A stretch of DNA of 12,953 nucleotides from positions 1 through 12,953 of the forward strand of contig CAKTZN010000031.1 of NCBI GenBank assembly GCA_934635545.1, read 5' to 3'. The notes beneath the pieces are model-generated. The model saw nothing but the letters and a program-made list of their open reading frames with translations, did not search any database and was not told where the DNA came from. The stretch comes from an uncultured Oscillospiraceae bacterium. Its GTDB lineage: Bacteria; Bacillota; Clostridia; Oscillospirales; Oscillospiraceae. Below are positions 5,130 through 10,472 of this stretch, piece by piece. The number at the start of each line of letters is the position of its first letter. Position 1 is the stretch's first letter. Both the position numbers and the translations under genes were made by a program.

Positions 5130-6185
5130 CTATTCCTCTCCATTCCAGACATACGCTGTGTATCGTCCGCCGCTGAGTTTAATGATCTCGCCGTTTTTCA
5201 GCAAATCTGCCAGTGCCCGCTGAACGGTGATTTGGCTGATATCCGGGCACTGCGCCACGATCTCACTCTTGGTAATCTTGCCGAGATGGTTCCTGATAAT
5301 CTCGCGCACCCGGTCGGGCTTGGAAAGGCCCTTGGTGGTCAGCAGCTCGATCCGGCTTTCAAAATCCCGATATGCCGCCACCAGAACGCCCAGCATATAA
5401 GTCACAAAGGGCGCATAATCGTTTGTTCCCTCATGCCAGTTGTAGGAGCTGGCCTGCAGGGCCTCGTAATAGGATTCCTTGGTATCGGAGATCAGCTTTT
5501 CGATACTGATATACTTGCCCACGATATAGCCGGAGCGGTACAGAAGCAGCAGCGTCAGAAGTCTGCTCATGCGTCCGTTGCCGTCGTTGAAGGGATGGAT
5601 GCAGAGAAAGTCCAGAATGAAAATGGGGATCAGCAGCAGAGGATCCAATTCTGCATCCTGCATTGCCTCTTGGAAGGCGCTGCACAACGCCGTGATGGTC
5701 TCCGGCGTTTCCCATGCAGGAACAGGCTTAAATCGGACGATTTGCTGGCCGTCCGGCAATTCTTCGGCAATCACGTTATCCGAATTCTTGAAGCTGCCGC
5801 CGATGGATTTGCCGCTGAACTTGTACAGATCCCGATGAAGCTGCAAGATGACAGATGGCCTAGGCGGGATATAGTCATGGCTCTCATGAATCGTTGCAAG
5901 CACGTCGCGGTATCCGGCAATCTCCTTTTCGCTGCGGGTCTGGGGCATGGTCTTTTCGCGGACGATCTTTTTCAGGCGGTCGTCCGTGGTGATGATGCCC
6001 TCGATGCGGTTGGATGCCTCGGTACTCTGAATTCGAGCAACCTCCAAAAGGTTGGAAAGCACGTCCGCTTTGGCTTCAATGAAAAGATTTTGCTGCCCCT
6101 TGTATTCATGGATCTGCGTGAGATAGGCCACGACCTCCGGCGTCAGAAGCTGATTGTATTCTGCTTTGAAGTGAAAGGCTTTCAT
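5130..6185 (-). CDS. Fic family protein (class II, AMP-transferase fold)
   Basis: A 351-residue Fic protein. The catalytic motif is intact: HPFNDGNGR at 197-205, with the catalytic His197 and the anion-binding GNGR. An N-terminal inhibitory helix with the (S/T)xxxE(G/N) pattern is present as SNRIEG (58-63), which places it in class II, where the inhibitory Glu blocks ATP from the same chain. A C-terminal winged-helix segment (about 285-345: KPDRVREIIRN... KSEIVAQCPDISQITVQRALADL) follows. Fic enzymes usually AMPylate a hydroxyl of a target protein; the target here is unknown. Start ATG 6183-6185 has a GAGGAAC site. It is the first gene of the Fic-unknown-XRE-sigma operon and is read from the promoter at 6242-6270. 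The attached winged helix suggests it could also bind its own operator. Confidence 0.9.
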   Translation of the reverse strand: MKAFHFKAEYNQLLTPEVVAYLTQIHEYKGQQNLFIEAKADVLSNLLEVARIQSTEASNRIEGIITTDDRLKKIVREKTMPQTRSEKEIAGYRDVLATIHESHDYIPPRPSVILQLHRDLYKFSGKSIGGSFKNSDNVIAEELPDGQQIVRFKPVPAWETPETITALCSAFQEAMQDAELDPLLLIPIFILDFLCIHPFNDGNGRMSRLLTLLLLYRSGYIVGKYISIEKLISDTKESYYEALQASSYNWHEGTNDYAPFVTYMLGVLVAAYRDFESRIELLTTKGLSKPDRVREIIRNHLGKITKSEIVAQCPDISQITVQRALADLLKNGEIIKLSGGRYTAYVWNGEE

Positions 6186-6207
6186 TCAAGTTCCTCATTT
6201 GCGTTTT

Positions 6208-6307
6208 AATTTCATCATAATCGCCTCGATGATACAATTATAGTATACCCATACAACAACATCACGTCAATCTCAATTTCATCATTTTCACAAAAATGAT
6301 GAAATTG
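6208..6307. promoter_or_regulatory. AATTTCATCAT operator-like repeats around the fic promoter
   Basis: The 11-base motif AATTTCATCAT occurs at 6208-6218 and 6275-6285 and inverted at 6296-6306. The latter two form a 15-bp perfect palindrome (6274-6288/6293-6307) with a 4-base loop just upstream of the -35 element. The first copy lies between the predicted transcription start and the fic ATG. Copies on both sides of a promoter suggest a repressor that loops or blocks. The operon's own XRE protein or the Fic winged helix are candidates. A folded RNA role is possible but less likely. Confidence 0.55.
6242..6270 (-). promoter_or_regulatory. Promoter of the fic-XRE-sigma operon
   Basis: Reverse-strand -35 TTGACG (6265-6270) and -10 TATACT (6242-6247) with a 17-base spacer, the best sigma-A-type promoter in the window. 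The predicted start is near 6235, about 50 bases before the fic ATG. A second TATAAT overlaps at 6238-6243. Confidence 0.7.
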
Positions 6308-6343
6308 AAGAAGTAAATGATAACGCTGCGCGTTCAAACCCTC

Positions 6344-6387
6344 GCCCTCCTGCTTGCATTTCTGCAAGATTTCAGGAGGGCTTTTTT
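6344..6387 (+). terminator. Intrinsic terminator before the replication module
   Basis: GCCCTCCTG (6344-6352) pairs with CAGGAGGGC (6373-6381), an inner CTTGCA/TGCAAG helix stacks at 6353-6358/6363-6368, and six T residues follow. It works on the forward strand. No gene of normal size precedes it there, so it ends either a short RNA from the divergent region or read-through from outside. It would insulate the replication genes. From 6388 to 6492 I see only a short dyad, GACAA/TTGTC (6448-6452/6460-6464), and no clear promoter. Confidence 0.75.
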
Positions 6388-6492
6388 GTTTTCTTGAACA
6401 TGTGCCGGATTTCACAGGTCTACGCTGATTTCCCCGTATATTCAGGTGACAAGGAAAAATTGTCGTAGAAATTTTGAAAGGAGAACATGCCT

Positions 6493-7083
6493 ATGAACCT
6501 ATTTGAAGCCGTGAAGGCCGCCGTTACCCCGCGCATGGCGGCGGAGCGGTACGGGATGCCGGTCAGGCAAGGAAACATGATCTGCTGCCCGTTTCACGAC
6601 GACCGGACGCCCAGCATGAAGCTGAACGAGGATTACTTCTACTGCTTCGGCTGCGGAGCGCACGGTGACGTCATCGCGCTGGCTGCTCAGCTTTTTGATC
6701 TCCCACCGGCGGAGGCTGCCAAGAAGCTGGCAGCGGATTTCGGAATCACCGAGCAGAAGCCGTCCGTGCTGGCGAAGCTGAAGCGCAGCAAATCGCAGGC
6801 GGAGCTGGAAAGCCGCAGCTTCCGCGTGCTGGGAGATTACCTGCAAATCTTGCAGGACTGGAAGGCGCATTGCGCGCCGCAATCGCCGGAGGACACCATC
6901 GACCCGCGCTATGCGGAGGCCTGTCACATGCTGGAGCGGATCGAAAATATGCTGAACATTCTGACCTTCGGCACGCCGAAGGAGCGGGCCGAGGTGGTGG
7001 CCGATTTGCAGAAGGACAACCGGCTGGCGCTGATGGAGGCGCGGAACCGGCAGATCAGGGAGGACGCGCATGGAACGAAATGA
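6493..7083 (+). CDS. CHC2 zinc-finger protein (primase-type, no Toprim)
   Basis: A 196-residue protein with a DnaG-type CHC2 zinc ribbon near its N-terminus: Cys32-x2-His35 (CPFH), then Cys51-x2-Cys54 (CFGC), followed by GAHGDVIALAAQL, the typical helix after the finger. In DnaG this domain contacts template DNA and a Toprim catalytic domain follows. Here the rest (about 85-196) is helical and too short for Toprim, so the protein probably binds DNA but cannot make primers alone. ATG at 6493 is preferred over 6487 because GGAG (6480-6483) is 9 bases from the former and 3 from the latter. It overlaps the helicase gene by 14 bases, so the two are translationally coupled as one replication unit. 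Confidence 0.85.
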   Translation: MNLFEAVKAAVTPRMAAERYGMPVRQGNMICCPFHDDRTPSMKLNEDYFYCFGCGAHGDVIALAAQLFDLPPAEAAKKLAADFGITEQKPSVLAKLKRSKSQAELESRSFRVLGDYLQILQDWKAHCAPQSPEDTIDPRYAEACHMLERIENMLNILTFGTPKERAEVVADLQKDNRLALMEARNRQIREDAHGTK

Positions 7084-8371
7084 ACCGCCCCGCTGGATGC
7101 AGGACAAGCACTTCAACGAGGTGCTGTTCTGTGAGGACTTTCTGGCGGCGCACCCGATGGTGTGCGTCGGCGGCAGCTTTTTCACGGTGGAGGGCCGCGT
7201 AGCCGATGAGGAGAGCATCCGGAAGCAGATTTATGAGATGCTTCGCCCGCACTTCACCAGCGGCACGGCCCGCCGCGCCACAAGCCTGCTGGAAACGCTG
7301 AAGCTGGAGGTCTACACACCGGAGCTGCCCATTCAGGAGGATCGGATTCACGTGGCGAACGGCACGTTGTTTCTCAGCGGCGAGTTTCGGGCCGAAAAGG
7401 AGTTCTGCCGCAACCGGCTTCCCATCCGATATGACCCCAACGCGCCGCAGCCGGTGATCTGGCTGCGGTTTTTGTCTGACCTGCTGGAGCCGGAGGACAT
7501 TCTGACCTTGCAGGAATACCTCGGCTACTGCCTAATTCCAACGAACCGCGGGCAGGTCATGATGCTGCTCAAGGGCAACGGCGGTGAGGGCAAGAGCCGC
7601 ATCGGCGTGGTGATGCAGAAGCTGCTGGGCGGCAATCTGAAAAACGGCAGCATCGCCAAGGTGGAGCGCAGTCCCTTCGCCCGGGCCGATCTGGAGCACG
7701 AGCTTCTGATGGTGGACGACGACATGAAGCTGGAAGCCCTGAAATCCACCCACTATCTCAAGTCCCTCATCACCGCCGAAATGCCGATGGACTTAGAGCG
7801 CAAGGGGGAACAGAGCTATCAGGGGCAGATGTACGTCCGTTTTCTGGCGTTTTCCAACGGCGATCTGGAGTCGCTCTACGACCACTCGGACGGCTTTTAC
7901 CGGCGGCAGCTCATCCTGTCAGTGAAGAAAAAGCCGCCGAACCGGGAGGATGATTCCTTTCTGGCGGACAAGCTCTGCGGTGAGAGCGAGGGCATCTTCC
8001 TCTGGTGTCTGGAGGGGCTGCGCCGCTTGCAGGCCAACAACTTCCAGTTCACGGAGAGCAGCCGGACGAAAGCCAACCGCGAGGATGCACGGCGGGAGGC
8101 CGACAATGTGCTGCTGTTCCTCCGCTCCGAGGGCTACATCCGCCTGAAGGCCGACAGCACCATCCCGTCCGCCGCGCTGTACGCCATCTACACCATGTGG
8201 TGCAATGACAACGCCTACAAGCCGCTGGCCGCACGGACGGTGAGCATGACCCTCAAAAAGCACGCCGACGAGTTCGGTTTGGAGCACGACAACCACATTC
8301 AGAACGCCCTTGGCAAACGGGTCAACGGCTTCTGGGGCATCGAGGCGCTGGTCGCGCCGCCGATTTTATGA
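7070..8371 (+). CDS. SF3-like helicase / D5-type phage-plasmid replication ATPase
   Basis: A 433-residue replication protein of the phage/plasmid P4-D5 helicase group. Walker A is GNGGEGKS (169-176), Walker B LLMVDDD (212-218), and motif C with the sensor Asn is RFLAFSNGD (257-265), the order and spacing of superfamily 3 helicases. Residues 1-165 match the D5 N-terminal linker in character (VANGTLFL, RFLSDLLEPEDILTLQEYLGY). Residues 330-430 look like a winged helix. The archaeo-eukaryotic primase domain often fused to such helicases is absent. It should unwind the element's origin as a hexamer. ATG 7070 has AGGGAGG 6 bases upstream inside the CHC2 gene. Presence of a replicative helicase suggests that the element replicates as a plasmid or after excision. 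Confidence 0.88.
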   Translation: MERNEPPRWMQDKHFNEVLFCEDFLAAHPMVCVGGSFFTVEGRVADEESIRKQIYEMLRPHFTSGTARRATSLLETLKLEVYTPELPIQEDRIHVANGTLFLSGEFRAEKEFCRNRLPIRYDPNAPQPVIWLRFLSDLLEPEDILTLQEYLGYCLIPTNRGQVMMLLKGNGGEGKSRIGVVMQKLLGGNLKNGSIAKVERSPFARADLEHELLMVDDDMKLEALKSTHYLKSLITAEMPMDLERKGEQSYQGQMYVRFLAFSNGDLESLYDHSDGFYRRQLILSVKKKPPNREDDSFLADKLCGESEGIFLWCLEGLRRLQANNFQFTESSRTKANREDARREADNVLLFLRSEGYIRLKADSTIPSAALYAIYTMWCNDNAYKPLAARTVSMTLKKHADEFGLEHDNHIQNALGKRVNGFWGIEALVAPPIL

Positions 8372-8390
8372 ACATGAACACGAAACGCCC

Positions 8391-8435
8391 CATCCCATCC
8401 ATCCCAACTATCCGGGATAGATGGGCGGATGGGAT
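8391..8435. repeat. CATCC-rich hairpin between replication genes
   Basis: CCCATCCATCCC (8394-8405) pairs with 8414-8425 with one mismatch, and further CCATCC/GGATGGGAT copies outside allow shifted pairing. There is no T-tract, so it is not a terminator. It sits 36 bases upstream of the next start codon and could be an operator or an mRNA-stability hairpin. Confidence 0.5.
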
Positions 8436-8470
8436 AGAGAATTTTCAGTTTACCGGCAAAGGAGGGTGCA

Positions 8471-8674
8471 ATGGGAAGAATTTATTATAAGGAGCTGCCG
8501 CTGTTTCACTTGTACGACGGCGACCTGACCGGCGCGCAGAAGCTGCTGATGACGCTGCTTTTGGTGGAGCGGTACGACATTTACGAGCTGAGCTGCCTTG
8601 CGCGGATGCGTCCGGAGGACGTGACCGCCGGTCTGGCAGAGCTGAAACGGAAGGGGTATCTGCAAGACAGGTGA
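8471..8674 (+). CDS. Small winged-helix-like protein, 67 aa
   Basis: A 67-residue protein with a strong ribosome site (AAAGGAGG, 5 bases from ATG). It reads MGRIYYKELPLFHLYDGDLTGAQKLLMTLL at the start; residues 20-66 have the helix-helix-helix-turn pattern of a small winged helix (YELSCLARMRPEDVTAGLAELKRKGYLQ), a form typical of replication or plasmid-maintenance regulators. I do not recognise a named family. It is the third gene of the replication unit, 99 bases after the helicase gene, and is followed by a long structured non-coding stretch. Confidence 0.7.
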   Translation: MGRIYYKELPLFHLYDGDLTGAQKLLMTLLLVERYDIYELSCLARMRPEDVTAGLAELKRKGYLQDR

Positions 8675-8716
8675 AAACCGGAAAGAAATTTGCGCGGCGG
8701 CGAAAGGATTGCATGA

Positions 8717-8852
8717 AACCGCGTTGCTCGGAACCGTGTACCGGCTTCACGGATGCGCGTGAGTTTGCACGGCTTTCTGCAAAGTCACGCGGTTCCGGAA
8801 AGTCGATACCCCTCACTTACGAAGAGGGCATCGACCGCCGCTTTTCCAGCGG
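8717..8852 (+). ncRNA. Structured intergenic RNA candidate with alternative pairing
   Basis: An 11-bp stem (8729-8739/8787-8797, one G-U pair) closes a three-way junction with two hairpins, 8747-8751/8758-8762 and 8764-8769/8778-8783. The right arm can instead pair perfectly over 8 bp (8787-8794) with AACCGCGT at 8717-8724, so two exclusive folds exist. Hairpins at 8802-8835 and 8838-8852 follow, then the terminator at 8882-8925. The gap 8675-8950 has no credible gene. The sequence looks like a cis-acting leader that controls read-through into the mob genes, or a small RNA with its own terminator. I recognise no known riboswitch class, and no promoter is evident. Confidence 0.45.
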
Positions 8853-8881
8853 ATTTCAGCAAAACAGAAGATTACACCACA

Positions 8882-8925
8882 CAGCGAAGCAGGTTTTCGG
8901 AAACATAAACCTGCTTCGCTGTTTT
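8882..8925 (+). terminator. Strong intrinsic terminator or attenuator before mob genes
   Basis: A perfect 15-bp stem pairs 8882-8896 with 8907-8921 (loop 10 bases), followed by TTTT. Only 25 bases separate the T-tract from the next start codon (8951), and they are filled mostly by the ribosome binding site. There is no room for a promoter, so the genes downstream depend on read-through, antitermination or a promoter inside or before this structure. Confidence 0.85.
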
Positions 8926-8950
8926 CATCACAAGAATTTGGGAGGATTGT

Positions 8951-9169
8951 ATGAGCATCAGAAATGAGATCAAGGCACAGATCGTCCGCGCCGGATTTAC
9001 CATGCAGGAGCTGGTTGACCGGCTGGCCGAGGAATATGGCTGGAGCGACAGCGTATCCAACCTGTCCGCCAAGCTGCAACGGGAGAGCATCCGCTATAAG
9101 GAGGTCGTGGAGCTGGCCGACGTGCTGGACTGCGACATCGTGTGGGTGAAGCGAGGGGAGCGCCGATGA
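8951..9169 (+). CDS. Small XRE-like DNA-binding protein, 72 aa
   Basis: A 72-residue protein with a compact helix-turn-helix layout: IRNEIKAQIVRAGFTMQELVDRLAEEY (3-29) then SVSNLSAKLQRESIRYKEVVELADVLDCDIVWV (34-66), which follows the XRE pattern of helix 2 / recognition helix / dimer helices. Proteins like this are common just upstream of relaxase genes in Firmicute mobilizable elements and may act as an oriT accessory or an autorepressor. The start has GGGAGG 5 bases upstream. Its TGA overlaps the relaxase ATG in an ATGA, so the two are coupled. Confidence 0.75.
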   Translation: MSIRNEIKAQIVRAGFTMQELVDRLAEEYGWSDSVSNLSAKLQRESIRYKEVVELADVLDCDIVWVKRGERR

Positions 9170-10113
9170 AAGCACAGTACGCCATTCTCCGCTTTGCCAA
9201 GTACAAGGGGCCGGAAATCGGGCATATTGAGGCTCACAACGAGCGCACCAAGGAAAAATACGCCAGCAATCCCGATGTGGACACGTCCCGCAGACACCTG
9301 AACTTCCATCTGGTGACGCCGCAGCGCAAGTACCGCGCCGAGGCGGAAAAGCAGATTGCGGAAGCGAGATGCCGCACGCGGTCGGACAGTGTGCGCGTGG
9401 TGGAGGCGCTGGTGACGGCCAGCCCGGAGTTCTTCAAGGGCAAGAAGAAATCCGAAGTCAGAGCTTATTTCACCGAGGCGTTGAATTTCATCGAGAAGTA
9501 TCAGGCAAAGGACACGATCATTTCCGCCGTGGTGCATATGGACGAGAAAACGCCCCATATGCACCTTTGTTTTATCCCGCTGACGGCGGACAAGCGGCTC
9601 TCCGCCAAGGAGATCGTGGGCAATAAGAAAAAGCTGACGTGGTGGCAGGATGAGTTCTGGAAGCACATGGTCAAAAAATACCCCGATCTGGAGCGCGGCG
9701 AAAGCGCCAGCAAAACGGGGCGCGACCACATCCCGCCGCGGGTGTTCAAGGAAGCCATCCATCTGAACCGGCTGAAGGAGCAGATCATGGCCATCCTGAA
9801 TGACACCAATCCGTTCAACAAAAAGGCCAAGCTGGACGAGCTGGAAGCGCTGCTGGACAAGTACATCCCCGGCGCGGAGGCCCTGCGAACAAAGCTCAAG
9901 AAGTACGACACCGCTTATAAGGCGATGGCCGCCGAGAACGCGGCGATGGAAAAGCAGTTGGACGCATCGTCCAAGGAAAGCGTTTTAAAAAAATTGGAGA
10001 TCAACGAAAAGCTCCGGGAGCTGGACGAGCTGCACCGCATGGTGGACGTCCTGCCTCCGGAGATTTTGCAGGCGGCAAAGCAGGTGGCCGCGCATAAGCA
10101 GCAGGAAAGATGA
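9166..10113 (+). CDS. mobV: MOBV-family relaxase (Mob/Pre)
   Basis: A 315-residue relaxase of the Mob_Pre family that nicks oriT and carries the transferred strand. Motif I holds AHNERTKEKY with His24, Asn25 and Arg27 (in pMV158 MobM the corresponding His is the nucleophile), followed by NPDVDTSRRHLNFHL (35-49). Motif III is HMDEKTPHMHL (124-134), the metal-binding HxDE...PHxH signature. Residues from about 195 on are charged and helical, likely a coiled-coil for dimerisation. At 315 residues it is shorter than MobM (about 490), lacking most of the C-terminal region that contacts a membrane or coupling protein. No coupling protein or type IV secretion gene is in the window, so it depends on a helper conjugative element. 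The start at 9166 has AGGGGAG upstream; 9142 is rejected as it lies inside the previous gene without a ribosome site. Confidence 0.93.
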   Translation: MKAQYAILRFAKYKGPEIGHIEAHNERTKEKYASNPDVDTSRRHLNFHLVTPQRKYRAEAEKQIAEARCRTRSDSVRVVEALVTASPEFFKGKKKSEVRAYFTEALNFIEKYQAKDTIISAVVHMDEKTPHMHLCFIPLTADKRLSAKEIVGNKKKLTWWQDEFWKHMVKKYPDLERGESASKTGRDHIPPRVFKEAIHLNRLKEQIMAILNDTNPFNKKAKLDELEALLDKYIPGAEALRTKLKKYDTAYKAMAAENAAMEKQLDASSKESVLKKLEINEKLRELDELHRMVDVLPPEILQAAKQVAAHKQQER

Positions 10114-10147
10114 GGAAACTAAGGATGTTAAAGGAGGCTGGTTCTAT

Positions 10148-10411
10148 TTGGAGATGAACGTCAGGGACGATCAGAAGCTTGTTGAAATCTGGCTGACGAA
10201 TGCAGAAAAAATTGACCCCGTCCTGCGGGAGGGGCTGAAAGAGATTTACGCCAAGTATAAGACGAAGAAATACATGGTCGCCGTGTTCGAGTCCGGCAAG
10301 GGCGATCTTTATGAGAACACGCGGGATCTGCTGCTCTTCAACCGGCGGCGCAGCGCCGAAAAGGCCGTGCAGCAGGCGAAAAAGCAGCGTGCCGTGGGCA
10401 TGGAGCGATGA
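10148..10411 (+). CDS. Small hypothetical protein downstream of relaxase
   Basis: About 87 residues, soluble, rich in charged residues. It contains VEIWLTNAEKIDPVLREGLKEIY and YMVAVFESGKGDLYENTRDLL, and ends in a basic stretch (NRRRSAEKAVQQAKKQR) that may bind nucleic acid. The family is not recognised. The TTG at 10148 is chosen because AAGGAGG (10131-10137) is 10 bases upstream; the ATG at 10154 is an alternative with a poorer spacing of 16. It is the last gene of the mob unit, 34 bases after the relaxase, and ends at a strong terminator. A role in mobilization is inferred only from position. Confidence 0.65.
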   Translation: MEMNVRDDQKLVEIWLTNAEKIDPVLREGLKEIYAKYKTKKYMVAVFESGKGDLYENTRDLLLFNRRRSAEKAVQQAKKQRAVGMER

Positions 10412-10416
10412 GCAGA

Positions 10417-10464
10417 GGGCGGAAGGGAGCAATGATATGCTCCCTTCCGCCCGTTTTCTTTTTT
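10417..10464 (+). terminator. Terminator closing the mob operon
   Basis: A perfect 14-bp stem (10417-10430/10439-10452, loop 8) is followed by GTTTTCTTTTTT. It separates the forward mobile-element genes from the convergent surface-polysaccharide genes and is the most natural right edge of the mobile region. Confidence 0.9.
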
Positions 10465-10472
10465 GCCCAAAT

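Noticed and set aside
5232..6209. 325-codon forward frame opposite the Fic gene
   Set aside because: Antisense to an intact Fic gene with its catalytic motif, and no ribosome site; long only because of GC-rich codon use.
8717..8798. Three-way-junction RNA as a tRNA gene
   Set aside because: Stem lengths are wrong, and there is no T-loop TTCRA motif, CCA end or plausible anticodon arm.
8671..8967. 98-codon forward frame after the winged-helix gene
   Set aside because: It starts on a GTG overlapping a stop, has no protein-like pattern and contains the terminator stem; the DNA is better explained as structured RNA.
9094..9762. 222-codon reverse frame opposite the relaxase
   Set aside because: Shadow of the relaxase gene; composition is not that of a known protein.
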